64,000 bases of DNA, taken from the NCBI GenBank assembly GCA_030655075.1, contig JAURWE010000131.1, positions 62,001 through 126,000 on the forward strand, written 5' to 3'. Shown here piece by piece: positions 8,299-16,344 of this stretch (position 1 is the first letter of the stretch; every line of letters begins with the position of its first letter). Source of the stretch: Pararhizobium sp. GTDB taxonomy: Bacteria > Pseudomonadota > Alphaproteobacteria > Rhizobiales > Rhizobiaceae. The notes below the pieces were generated by a model. It made no database searches and was not told where the DNA came from. It was given only the letters and a program-made list of their open reading frames with translations. The position numbers were made by a program, and so were the translations under genes.

Positions 8299-8591
8299 AA
8301 CCCTACATCGTGACGCCGAAAGCCAGGTCAGATTTAAGACAGATAGGCCGTTACACGAGCGTCCAATGGGGTGTACCGCAGAGAAACACTTATTTACGCG
8401 CCTTGACTGAACGTTTTGCATGGATCGCAGACAATCCGATGCTCGGGAAGAAGCGCCCGGACATCCACCCTGTATATATGTGTTTTGCCGAAGGGGAGCA
8501 TTTGATCTTCTATATCGTCTTGGATCAGACGGTCATGATCATCGGCCTGCCCCATAAGCGCATGGATATAGGTCGCTACTTCCAAGCCTAA
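8295..8591 (+). CDS. parE: ParE-family toxin
   Basis: A 98-residue RelE/ParE-superfamily toxin; ParE proteins poison DNA gyrase. Family features are the N-terminal YIVTPKARSDLRQIGRYT, the central arginine-rich turn NPMLGKKRPDIH and the C-terminal VMIIGLPHKRMDI segment. It overlaps parD by 4 bases and converges on cobO, whose stop is only 5 bases away. It appears intact. Confidence 0.93.
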   Translation: MKPYIVTPKARSDLRQIGRYTSVQWGVPQRNTYLRALTERFAWIADNPMLGKKRPDIHPVYMCFAEGEHLIFYIVLDQTVMIIGLPHKRMDIGRYFQA

Positions 8592-8595
8592 AGTC

Positions 8596-9228
8596 TCAAA
8601 ACTCCACGCCAACCTGTGCCTTGATGCCCGAGCGGAACGGGTGCTTGATCAGTTCCATCTCCGTCACCAGATCGGCGATCTCGATCAGTTCATCCTTGGC
8701 ATTGCGGCCGGTAAGAACGACGTGGGTCATGGCCGGCTTTTCCTCTGTGAGGAAGGTGACGACGTCGTTGATGTCGAGATAATCGTAGCGCAGCGCGATG
8801 TTGATCTCGTCGAGCAGCACCATCGAGTTCTTCTCGTCGCGGATCATTTCCTTGGCCTTTTCCCAGGCCGCCTGCGCCATGGCCACGTCGCGGGCGCGAT
8901 CCTGCGTTTCCCAGGTAAAACCCTCGCCCATGGTGTGGAACTGGCAGAGATCGGAAAAACGCTCGATGATCAGGTTGCGCTCGCCGGTCGATAGCGCGCC
9001 TTTGATGAATTGCACGACGGCAGACGGCATGCCGTGGGCGATATGGCGGAAGATCATCCCGAAGGCGGCCGACGACTTGCCTTTGCCCTTGCCGGTGTGG
9101 ACGATGATCAGTCCCTTCTCGCCGGTCTTGGTCGCCATGATCTTGTCGCGCGCCGCCTTCTTCTTGGCCATCTTGTCGGCGTGGCGGGCGTCAAGCTCTT
9201 CCTGGCTCATCTCGGTCTTGTCGATCAT
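8596..9228 (-). CDS. cobO: Corrinoid adenosyltransferase CobO
   Basis: ATP:cob(I)alamin / cob(I)yrinic acid a,c-diamide adenosyltransferase of the CobA/CobO/BtuR family, which attaches the adenosyl ligand to cobalt. The 210-residue protein has the P-loop HTGKGKGKSSAAFG (residues ~45-58), SMVLLDEINIALRY and VVLTGRNAKDELIEIADLVTE (given here only as the conserved C-terminal half). ATG start at 9228. It follows cobN by 103 bases on the same strand and is probably the last gene of the riboswitch-led cbtBA-cobPWNO run. Two inverted repeats lie in the gap and could modulate its expression. Confidence 0.95.
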   Translation of the reverse strand: MIDKTEMSQEELDARHADKMAKKKAARDKIMATKTGEKGLIIVHTGKGKGKSSAAFGMIFRHIAHGMPSAVVQFIKGALSTGERNLIIERFSDLCQFHTMGEGFTWETQDRARDVAMAQAAWEKAKEMIRDEKNSMVLLDEINIALRYDYLDINDVVTFLTEEKPAMTHVVLTGRNAKDELIEIADLVTEMELIKHPFRSGIKAQVGVEF

Positions 9229-9246
9229 CGGGCTTTCTCCACAAGA

Positions 9247-9292
9247 GCATTGTCCTGCGCCGAAGCGACGTCGCTTCGGCGCAGGACAATGC
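9247..9292. repeat. Perfect 46-base palindrome between cobN and cobO
   Basis: Two 23-base arms meet with no spacer. The outer part is GCATTGTCCTGCGCCGAAGC and the centre is GCGACGTCGC. It would form a very stable hairpin in mRNA or a cruciform in DNA. No T-tract follows it on the minus strand, so it is not a standard intrinsic terminator. It may be a processing or protecting hairpin between cobN and cobO, or a dispersed intergenic palindrome. Confidence 0.85.
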
Positions 9293-9309
9293 GGTAAACA
9301 AAAATCCGG

Positions 9310-9345
9310 AGCATGTCAGGTGAACCGGAGTTTACTGGACATGCT
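9310..9345. repeat. Short inverted repeat overlapping the cobN stop
   Basis: Arms AGCATGTC (9310-9317) and GACATGCT (9338-9345) flank a 20-base loop. The right arm includes the last codons of cobN. Together with the 46-base palindrome just downstream in the transcript it fills most of the cobN-cobO gap. Its function is unknown. Confidence 0.5.
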
Positions 9346-12300
9346 CTGCAGGTGCTGATCTGCTCAGCCGTTCCAGTTCGAACTTCGCAGAATTCGACCG
9401 CGGTTTCCACAGGCCCCGCTTGATCGTCTCAAGCAGGCGTTCGGTCATTTCCCTCAGCGCGGCAGGATTCTTCTCGGCGATGAAATCGCGAACCTCCGCA
9501 TCGAGCACGAAGGCCTGATAGACCGCCTCGAAATGATGGTCGCGCACGGCACCGGTCGTCGCGGCAAAGGCGAACATGTAATCGACCGTCGCAGCGATCT
9601 CGAAGGCGCCCTTGTAGCCGTGGCGCATGACACCGGCGATCCATTTCGGATTGACGACGCGGGCGCGCACGACGCGGCCGATTTCTTCTTCCAGCGAGCG
9701 GATCACCGGCTTTTCCGGCCGTGAATGATCGTTGTGATAGACCTGCGGCCGCTTGCCGGAGACATAGTTGATGGCCGCCGTCATGCCGCCCTCGAACTGG
9801 TAGTAGTCGTCGCTGTCGAGCAGGTCGTGCTCGCGGTTGTCCTGATTCTGGACAACCGCCTCGACGGTCTTCAGCCGCGCTTCGAACAAGCCGTGTTCGG
9901 CCTTGCCCTCGTCGCCGGCGCCATAGGCGTAGCCGCCCCAGACCACATAAGCCTCGGCCAGATCGCCGGCGCTCGTCCAACCCTTCTCGTCGATCAGCGC
10001 CTGCAGGCCTGCCCCGTAGGCCCCGGGCTTGGAACCGAATATCCTGAACGAGGCACGGCGCGCAGCTGTCTTCTCATCGATCCCTTCGGCTTGCAGACGC
10101 ACCGTCTCGGCCCGCATCCGCGCCGCGATCATATTGTCGGCATCGTCTTCCTCGAGCGCACCAACGGCCCGGATCGCCCTGTCGAACAGCGCGATCTGTT
10201 CGGGAAAGGCATCCCGGAAAAAGCCTGATATCCGCAGGGTGACATCGACACGCGGCCGCCCGAGCACGGCCAGCGGCACGATCTCGTAGCCGGTGACGCG
10301 GCGCGACATCATATCCCAGACCGGCTTGGTGCCGATCAGCGCCATGGCCTGGGCGATATCGTCACCGCCGGTGCGCATGTTCGACGTGCCCCAGGCCGTC
10401 AGGCCAAAAGAGGTCGGCCAGTCGCCATGGTCCTGCAGGTAGCGGCGGATGAGAAGCTCGGCCGATTTCTTGCCAAGCTCGAACGCCGCCGCCGTCGGCA
10501 CGGCGCGGCTGTCGACCGAGTAAAAATTCCGTCCCGTCGGCAAAACATCCGGCCGCCCCCGCGTCGGCGCCCCGGAGGGGCCGGGCGCTACGAACCGGCC
10601 ATCAAGCCCGGTGAGCAAGCCCTCGATCTCGGCTTTGCCGGAGGCAACGATGGACGGCTGCAGGCGGTCGCGGATCTCAGTGAGAACGGCGTTTGTGGAG
10701 GTCCACTCGTCCGGGCACGCAGTTTCACCGGAGACGAAGGCGGCGGCGAGAAGTTCGATGCGCTCCACCGCATCGCCAGCGGTGCGCCAGGGCTCGGTGG
10801 AGACTTTGGCGAGGATGCTGGGCCGGTCGCCACTCCAGGGATCGGACATGGTGCAATCGAGCGGGTCGAAAGCATGCCCCGGATTAATGGGGGAGATGTC
10901 GGCCCGGCCGACAGAGGGGGGTACCACGCCCCCTGAGTCTGCCGAGGCTTTACCCCCCTCTGTCCTGTCGGACATCTCCCCCTCAAGGGGGGAGATCGCT
11001 GGGGCAGCAGTTCCCTGCCGTGCAGCCCCCTCACCCGGCGCATGCGCGCCACCCTCTCCCCGCTGGGGAGAGGAGGTTTCGGGGCCGTCCTCTTGCTCCC
11101 TCTTCTCCCCCACGGGGAGAAGGTGGCCCGAAGGGCCGGATGAGGGGGGCTTGCTGAGCCCCGCATCAGCGGCAATAGCCCGCTGCAGGCTCTGGTCGCC
11201 GCCCTCGCTCTGGCCGCGCGGCACGCGCGCTAGCGCCACGGTCAGATCCGTCAGAAGCCGCCCCTCCGGCGCCAGGCCGAAAATATGCAACCCGTCGCGG
11301 ATCTGCATTTCCTTCAGGTCGCAAAGATAGGCGTCGAGCTTTTCCAGCGCCGTGTCCTCGCCGTCGCCGGCAGCGATGCCGGCATCCTGGTCGAGCCCGA
11401 TGTCGCGGATGAGTTCCAGGATTTTCTTGCGCAGCAGTTTCAGCCGGCGCGGGTCGCCGCCAGAGGCCTCGTAATATTCGTCGACCAGCGCCTCCAGATC
11501 CTTGAGCGGACCATAACTCTCGGCCCGCGTCAGCGGCGGCGTCAGGTGGTCGATGATGACGGCGCTGGCGCGGCGCTTGGCCTGCGTGCCCTCGCCCGGA
11601 TCGTTGACGATGAACGGATAGAGATGCGGCAGCGGCCCGAACACCGCCTCCGGATAGCAGGTCTCAGACAGGGCCAGGGCCTTGCCCGGCAGCCATTCGA
11701 GATTGCCGTGTTTGCCCATGTGGATAATCGCATCGGCGGCAAAGTTCAGCCGCAGAAAGGCATAGAAGGCGAAGTAGCCGTGCGGCGGCACGAGATCCGG
11801 CGAATGGTAGGTTTCCTTCGGATCGATGTTGTAGCCGCGCGCCGGCTGGATGCCGGTCATCACGCCGCCGAAGCGGGCGAGCGGCAGCGCGAAACGCCCG
11901 TCGAGAAAGAAGGGATCGGTCTCGGGCGAACCCCATCGCGCCGTCACCTCATCCTGAATCTGTTTGGGAAGCGTAGCGAAGAAGTCCTTGTATTGATTCA
12001 AGAACAGCGTCTCGCGAATGACGCGGCCGTCGATGGCGGCGTTGGTCGGCCCCTGCATCAGGTGATGGATCAGCGCGTCGCCATCGGCAGGCAGGTCCGC
12101 CACCGGATAATCTGCCGCCGCCATGGCCTTCAGGACCTCCATCGTGCCGGCCGGGGTGTCGAGCCCGACGCCGTTGCCGAGCCGCCCGTCACGGTTCGGA
12201 TAGTTGGCAAGGATGATCGCGACGTTGCGCTCAGCGGCCGGTTTCCGCCGCAGCCGCGCCCAGTTGGCGGCCAGCCGGGCCGAAAACCGGATCCGGTCTG

Positions 12301-13525
12301 CCATCGGCTCATGCCGGACAATATTGGCCTCGACCAGCGGATCGAAATCGGCCGCCGACTTGAACGACACGGCGCGCGCCAAAACGCGGCCGTCGACCTC
12401 CGGCAGCGCAACGTTCATGGCCAGATCCCGCGCCGTCAGCCCCTGCGCCGATCCTTCCCAGACCGCCCGGGCCGAGCCGGAGAAAATCACCTGCAGCACC
12501 GTGGCGCCGGTCGATTCGAGAATCGTCGGCCGCCGGTCGGCACCGGGTGCGGATACGGCAAAGCCGGTGGCATTCAGCACCACATCCGGCGCCGCCTCGC
12601 CGAAGATCGATTGCAGCGTTCCGGTCGACACCGCATCCTTGAGACTGGAGACGAACAGTGGCAACGGCCGCAGGCCTTCCGCCGCTAAAGCCTCGATCAG
12701 GGCTTCGACAGGCGCTGTTTCGCCGCTCTGCACCAGAGCGCGGTAGAAGCAGATGGCGGCGATGGGGGGCTTTGTGGGTGTGGCAAGACCCCCCTCTGTC
12801 CTGACGGACATCTCCCCCTCAAGGGGGGAGATCGCTGGAGCCGCTGCTTTCTCGATCGGCGCCACAGCTGAGGGGCCAATCTCCCCCCTTGAGGGGGAGA
12901 TGTCCGACAGGACAGAGGGGGGTACCACACCCTCAACCTCTGCCGAAACCCGCTTCCAATCCTCGACCCCAATCACACCTGCACCGGGCCACCAGATTCC
13001 CGCCTTCAGCAAGGGCGCCGCCGGTTCAGGCCTCTCGCCACCGGAGATCAGCGCCCGCCCATACTGCAGGATCAGCGCCGCATTGGCCGCGCCGCCCTCG
13101 GTCAGATAAGACCAAAGCGCATCGCAGTCGGCGCGCGGCAGGGTGGAAAATGCCGCCAGCCCCGGATCCGGCTTGTCGTCGCCCGGCAGCACGACGATGG
13201 AAAACCTGTTGGTGACGGCGGCCGCATGCAGGGCCTCCAGCGCATACTGAAAATAGCCGGCGCCGCCCAGCGCCCGCACGATGATCAGTTTGGCGTGCCG
13301 GGCCGTGCGCTCGACATAGGTATCGACCGACATCGGATGCATCAGGCTCATCAGGCTGGCGACGCGCAGCGATACGCCGGCAGGAGCGCTGCGATGCGCA
13401 GCCGCGATCGACGCCAGCTCGGTGTCGGCCGCCGACAGGAACAGGATATCGCCCGGCGACTGCCCCAGGTCGATCGCCTCGTCGCCGTCAGCCAGCGTGC
13501 CTTTTTGGGCTAGGAGGAGGTGCAT
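9332..13525 (-). CDS. cobN: Cobaltochelatase subunit CobN with two in-frame repeat inserts
   Basis: Large subunit of the ATP-dependent CobNST chelatase, which inserts cobalt into hydrogenobyrinic acid a,c-diamide in the late-cobalt route. Conserved CobN/BchH blocks are present, for example IHMGKHGNLEWLPGKALALS, LYPFIVNDPGEGTQAKRRA and GTSNMRTGGDDIAQAMALIG. At 1397 residues it is about 120 longer than typical CobN (~1275). Two low-complexity inserts account for the excess: residues ~200-246 (DNA 12788-12924) and ~790-880 (DNA 10889-11149). Both are made of the same palindromic repeat units as the cobL insert. The frame is open throughout. ATG start at 13525 with AGAGGG upstream. CobS and CobT are not in this window. 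Confidence 0.94.
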   Translation of the reverse strand: MHLLLAQKGTLADGDEAIDLGQSPGDILFLSAADTELASIAAAHRSAPAGVSLRVASLMSLMHPMSVDTYVERTARHAKLIIVRALGGAGYFQYALEALHAAAVTNRFSIVVLPGDDKPDPGLAAFSTLPRADCDALWSYLTEGGAANAALILQYGRALISGGERPEPAAPLLKAGIWWPGAGVIGVEDWKRVSAEVEGVVPPSVLSDISPSRGEIGPSAVAPIEKAAAPAISPLEGEMSVRTEGGLATPTKPPIAAICFYRALVQSGETAPVEALIEALAAEGLRPLPLFVSSLKDAVSTGTLQSIFGEAAPDVVLNATGFAVSAPGADRRPTILESTGATVLQVIFSGSARAVWEGSAQGLTARDLAMNVALPEVDGRVLARAVSFKSAADFDPLVEANIVRHEPMADRIRFSARLAANWARLRRKPAAERNVAIILANYPNRDGRLGNGVGLDTPAGTMEVLKAMAAADYPVADLPADGDALIHHLMQGPTNAAIDGRVIRETLFLNQYKDFFATLPKQIQDEVTARWGSPETDPFFLDGRFALPLARFGGVMTGIQPARGYNIDPKETYHSPDLVPPHGYFAFYAFLRLNFAADAIIHMGKHGNLEWLPGKALALSETCYPEAVFGPLPHLYPFIVNDPGEGTQAKRRASAVIIDHLTPPLTRAESYGPLKDLEALVDEYYEASGGDPRRLKLLRKKILELIRDIGLDQDAGIAAGDGEDTALEKLDAYLCDLKEMQIRDGLHIFGLAPEGRLLTDLTVALARVPRGQSEGGDQSLQRAIAADAGLSKPPSSGPSGHLLPVGEKREQEDGPETSSPQRGEGGAHAPGEGAARQGTAAPAISPLEGEMSDRTEGGKASADSGGVVPPSVGRADISPINPGHAFDPLDCTMSDPWSGDRPSILAKVSTEPWRTAGDAVERIELLAAAFVSGETACPDEWTSTNAVLTEIRDRLQPSIVASGKAEIEGLLTGLDGRFVAPGPSGAPTRGRPDVLPTGRNFYSVDSRAVPTAAAFELGKKSAELLIRRYLQDHGDWPTSFGLTAWGTSNMRTGGDDIAQAMALIGTKPVWDMMSRRVTGYEIVPLAVLGRPRVDVTLRISGFFRDAFPEQIALFDRAIRAVGALEEDDADNMIAARMRAETVRLQAEGIDEKTAARRASFRIFGSKPGAYGAGLQALIDEKGWTSAGDLAEAYVVWGGYAYGAGDEGKAEHGLFEARLKTVEAVVQNQDNREHDLLDSDDYYQFEGGMTAAINYVSGKRPQVYHNDHSRPEKPVIRSLEEEIGRVVRARVVNPKWIAGVMRHGYKGAFEIAATVDYMFAFAATTGAVRDHHFEAVYQAFVLDAEVRDFIAEKNPAALREMTERLLETIKRGLWKPRSNSAKFELERLSRSAPAEHVQ
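10889..11149. repeat. RIME-like repeat block (A' fragment, A, B) inside cobN
   Basis: Contains a shortened A' unit (10889-10922, ending GACAGAGGGGGGTA), a full A unit (10951-10996) and a full B unit (11027-11149) nearly identical to the B unit of cobL. Here the order is A'-A-B rather than A-B-A', so this copy is rearranged. The region is translated as residues ~790-880 of CobN, with the same peptide frames as in CobL (SSPQRGEGGAHAPGEGAA and ISPLEGEMSDRTEGG). Confidence 0.85.
12788..12924. repeat. RIME-like inverted repeat pair (A-A') inside cobN
   Basis: Unit A (12788-12832) and an inverted A' (12879-12924) are separated by 46 bases of unrelated sequence, with no B unit. It is translated in frame as residues ~200-246 of CobN, giving PPSVLSDISPSRGEI from one end and AISPLEGEMSVRTEGG from the other. 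Confidence 0.87.
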
Positions 13526-13546
13526 GGAGCCCTCTTGCGGTGGGAA

Positions 13547-13731
13547 TACCCCCCTCTGTCACTGCGTGACATCTCCTCCACAAGCGGGGAGATTGGGGGC
13601 ACGGGGAGACGTTCATTTTCCGTTTGTGATTTCAGTCTTCTTCTATCCATCCCTTCTTTTGACGGTCGGGAGTTTGCTTCCTGCGATCTCCCCCGTTGTG
13701 GGGGAGATGTCCGACAAGACACAGGGGGGTA
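13547..13731. repeat. RIME-like inverted repeat pair in the cobW-cobN gap
   Basis: Unit A (13547-13593) and an inverted A' (13686-13731) enclose a 92-base AT-richer spacer. It fills most of the 225-base gap between cobW and cobN and ends 22 bases before the cobN start codon. This is the only copy in the window outside a coding sequence, and its A units are more diverged (ATCTCCTCCACAAGCGGGGA). In the operon transcript it would form long hairpins just ahead of the cobN ribosome binding site. Confidence 0.87.
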
Positions 13732-13750
13732 ACCCATTGCATTCACAGTC

Positions 13751-14818
13751 CTAAACCGCCGCCGCCATCGCCGCGCGAACGGCCGCCTCGTCCATGTCGT
13801 GCAGGCCGATGACCACGAGCCGTGTGCGGCGGGCCTCGCCGGCGGCCCAGGCGCGGTCGAAATACTGGTCGATCCGGGCGCCGACGGCCTGGACCAGCAG
13901 GCGCATGGGCTTGCCGGGCACGTCGATGAAACCCTTTAGGCGCAGAATGTCGTGCTCCGTGATGACCGCCTTCAGGCCTTCGACGAAAGCGGCCGGATCG
14001 GTGATAGCGGCAAGCTCGACGACGAAGCTGTCGAACTCGTCGTGATGGTGCTCGTGCGCCTCGCCGCTCTCGTGCAGGGCGTCGTGCTCCATCTCGTGGT
14101 GCGACTTGCGGTTCTCGATGTCGCTTTCCGTGCCGACGCCAAGACCGAGCAGGATGGCGGCGGAAACCTCGCCGTTCTTCGCCTCGATCATGGTGGGCTT
14201 GCGATGGGTGCGCGAGGCGACTTCGGCGCGCACGGCGGCGAGACCGGCAACGTCGATCAGGTCGGTCTTGTTGAGGATGATGAGATCGGCGGCGGTCAGC
14301 TGATCTTCGAACAGTTCCTCGATCGGGCTTTCGTGATCGAGGTTGTCGTCCTCGGCGCGCTGGGCATCGACCTTGTCGTGGTCGTCGGCAAAGCGCCCGG
14401 CGGCGACAGCGGCACTGTCGACGACGGTGATGACGCCATCGACGGTCACCTGCGTCTTGATGCCCGGCCAGTTGAAGGCGGCGACCAGCGGCTGCGGCAG
14501 CGCAAGACCTGACGTTTCGATGATGATGTGATCCGGGCGGTTTTCACGCTCCAGCAGTTTGGTCATGGTCGGAATGAAATCGTCGGCCACCGTGCAGCAG
14601 ATACAGCCGTTGGTCAGCTCGATAATGTCGTCCTCGCTGCAGGCTTCCGCGCCACAGCCCTTCAGCACGTCGCCATCGACGCCCAGATCGCCGAATTCGT
14701 TGATGATCAGCGCGATGCGCTTGCCGCCGGCGTTAGAGAGAAGATTGCGGATCATCGTCGTCTTGCCGGCACCGAGAAAGCCGGTGATGACCGTGGCGGG
14801 GATCTTTGCGTTGTTCAT
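13751..14818 (-). CDS. cobW: CobW, G3E-family GTPase / metallochaperone
   Basis: Putative cobalt chaperone of the COG0523 G3E GTPase family that assists cobalt insertion in B12 synthesis. The 355-residue protein has the Walker A motif GFLGAGKT (residues ~13-20), the metal-binding GCICC motif (residues ~71-75), the Mg/switch region IIIETSGLALP, the guanine motif NKTD and a His-rich segment (EHHHDEFD) before the C-terminal domain. The ATG start lies 4 bases after the cobP stop, so the two are cotranslated. The repeat block at 13547-13731 separates it from cobN downstream. Confidence 0.94.
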   Translation of the reverse strand: MNNAKIPATVITGFLGAGKTTMIRNLLSNAGGKRIALIINEFGDLGVDGDVLKGCGAEACSEDDIIELTNGCICCTVADDFIPTMTKLLERENRPDHIIIETSGLALPQPLVAAFNWPGIKTQVTVDGVITVVDSAAVAAGRFADDHDKVDAQRAEDDNLDHESPIEELFEDQLTAADLIILNKTDLIDVAGLAAVRAEVASRTHRKPTMIEAKNGEVSAAILLGLGVGTESDIENRKSHHEMEHDALHESGEAHEHHHDEFDSFVVELAAITDPAAFVEGLKAVITEHDILRLKGFIDVPGKPMRLLVQAVGARIDQYFDRAWAAGEARRTRLVVIGLHDMDEAAVRAAMAAAV

Positions 14819-14822
14819 GGGT

Positions 14823-15347
14823 TTAACCCTTCATTTTCAGCGGCAGTCCCGCCGCGATAAAATAGACATCCGTGGCGAGAGCCGCCACGCGCTGGTGAAG
14901 CCGCCCGGCATGGTCGCGAAAGTCGCGCGCCATTTTGTTTTCCGGCACGATACCAAGGCCGACCTCGTTGGACACGAAGATGATGCATCCCTGCACCCGA
15001 CCAATGACATCGGCGAGCCGGGCGAATTCCGCCGCCATGTCGCGCTCGTCCATCATCAGGTTGGTGACCCAGAGCGTCAGGCAATCGACCAGAACGGCAC
15101 GATCGGGCCGGTCGATCCGGTGTAGGCAGCCGGCCAGATCGAGCGGCTCTTCATGGGTGGTCCAGCCATCACCGCGCTGGACCCGGTGATGATCGATCCG
15201 TGCCTGCATCTCGTCGTCCCAGGCACGCCCGGTGGCGATGTAGTGCTTGTTCAGCCCAGCATCGCCGGCCAGGCGTTCAGCGAAGGCCGACTTGCCGGAA
15301 CGGGCACCGCCCAGCACGAGAATGGTGCCGGGCGATCCGATGCTCAT
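14823..15347 (-). CDS. cobP: Adenosylcobinamide kinase / guanylyltransferase CobP
   Basis: Bifunctional enzyme that phosphorylates adenosylcobinamide and transfers GMP to it while the nucleotide loop is built. The 174-residue protein has the P-loop LVLGGARSGKSAFAERLA (residues ~10-27), HRVQRGDGWTTHEEP, LVDCLTLWVTNL and VSNEVGLGIVPENKMAR, as in CobU/CobP. The ATG at 15347 matches the family start and overlaps the cbtA stop by one base (TGATG). The frame upstream of it lies inside cbtA. Confidence 0.95.
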   Translation of the reverse strand: MSIGSPGTILVLGGARSGKSAFAERLAGDAGLNKHYIATGRAWDDEMQARIDHHRVQRGDGWTTHEEPLDLAGCLHRIDRPDRAVLVDCLTLWVTNLMMDERDMAAEFARLADVIGRVQGCIIFVSNEVGLGIVPENKMARDFRDHAGRLHQRVAALATDVYFIAAGLPLKMKG

Positions 15348-16111
15348 CAGGCAGCCTTTGCAAGCTTCTCGTTGAGAAAGCCGAGCGACAGGCCAAGAAC
15401 GATCCAGGACAGAAGCGCAACCGCGAGTGCCGCCACGGCAAACTCCGCCGCAAGAACGGCTGGAACCGCACTGTTGATATCGGCCGGCTGAGGCGCACCC
15501 CAGGCAATCGGCGCGACGATCAACAGAATGCCCGCCACCTTGGCCAAAGCTTCCTTGCGGATGATCAGCAGATAGAGCCCTGCCGCAGACAGGACCACGC
15601 TTGCCACCCACCAGATCTGCCGGTCGCCCAGCTCGGCTGCCGGAAAGCCCGGCAGTTCCGGCGGAAGACCGACGGCTGGAAGCAGATGCATGGCCAGCCA
15701 GCCGACAGCACCCCAGGTGGCGCCATTGGCCAGCGTCACCGGCTTGCCGATAACAAGGCTGGCACCGGCCAGCAGCAGGCCGAAGCCGGCACCGGTCACC
15801 AGATTGGCCAGCAGCGTCGCCACGAAACGGCTCATGCCAAAGGCGATGCCGCCTTCTTCCTCGGCACCCGGCGCTGCCGCTTCATGCTCATGCGCGAAGG
15901 CGGGTGTGACCGGGCTGAAGAAAGAGGCGATATCGCCCATCGGCGAAACCACGGACGAGTGATGCTCGGCAGCGGCAGCCGCCGGCTCGGCATTCTCGAA
16001 CTCTTCGGCGTGAAGAATGAGAGGAACGACCTGAACACGCTGCGCCGCTGTCATGATGACACCGGCAATCAGCCCGGCTGCGAGCGCAGCCAGAATGGAT
16101 TTAACGATCAT
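15347..16111 (-). CDS. cbtA: CbtA, cobalt transporter subunit
   Basis: Predicted cobalt importer of the B12-regulated CbtAB type. The 254-residue protein has an N-terminal membrane segment (AALAAGLIAGVIMTAAQRVQ), a His-containing periplasmic loop (AFAHEHEA) and four or five further membrane segments, including FVATLLANLVTGAGFGLLLA and WGAVGWLAMHLLP. It lies 16 bases downstream of cbtB and overlaps cobP by one base, so it belongs to the same riboswitch-led run. Transport by CbtAB is inferred in the literature from its B12 riboswitch and its His motifs. Confidence 0.93.
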   Translation of the reverse strand: MIVKSILAALAAGLIAGVIMTAAQRVQVVPLILHAEEFENAEPAAAAAEHHSSVVSPMGDIASFFSPVTPAFAHEHEAAAPGAEEEGGIAFGMSRFVATLLANLVTGAGFGLLLAGASLVIGKPVTLANGATWGAVGWLAMHLLPAVGLPPELPGFPAAELGDRQIWWVASVVLSAAGLYLLIIRKEALAKVAGILLIVAPIAWGAPQPADINSAVPAVLAAEFAVAALAVALLSWIVLGLSLGFLNEKLAKAA

Positions 16112-16127
16112 GATGATATTCCCTCAA

Positions 16128-16304
16128 TTAGTGGCAGGGAAAGCTGTTGGCGTGCCGGGTGTCATGCGCCGTGTCGTGAATGACGGCGGAATTGGCGAAA
16201 CCGGCGCCAAAAATCAGGAACGAACCGAGGAAAAGTGCAAGCACTCCTGCGGTGAGACGATCGCTGAGAGAGAGCGATTGAGTAGAAACTGTAGACGTAG
16301 CCAT
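16128..16304 (-). CDS. cbtB: CbtB, small cobalt transporter subunit
   Basis: A 58-residue protein with one membrane segment (LTAGVLALFLGSFLIFGAGF, residues ~17-36) followed by a His-rich C-terminus (VIHDTAHDTRHANSFPCH), the CbtB pattern. The ATG at 16304 has GGAGG six bases upstream. It is the first gene behind the cobalamin riboswitch and lies directly ahead of cbtA. The frame continues upstream through the riboswitch, but that part is not coding. Confidence 0.93.
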   Translation of the reverse strand: MATSTVSTQSLSLSDRLTAGVLALFLGSFLIFGAGFANSAVIHDTAHDTRHANSFPCH

Positions 16305-16324
16305 GACAACCTCCGTGCTGGCGA

Positions 16325-16341
16325 CGGGGAGAACCTCTCCC
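16325..16341 (-). promoter_or_regulatory. Hairpin ahead of the cbtB ribosome binding site
   Basis: GGGGAGA pairs with TCTCCCC around a 3-base loop, between the riboswitch and the GGAGG ribosome binding site of cbtB. It may be part of the expression platform, for example by controlling access to the ribosome binding site. No T-run follows it, so transcription termination is less likely. Confidence 0.45.
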
Positions 16342-16344
16342 CAA

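Noticed and set aside
4484..13731. The clustered repeats in cobL, cobN and the cobW-cobN gap as a CRISPR array
   Set aside because: The units are inverted palindromes at irregular spacing inside genes, not direct repeats with uniform spacers, and no cas gene is present.
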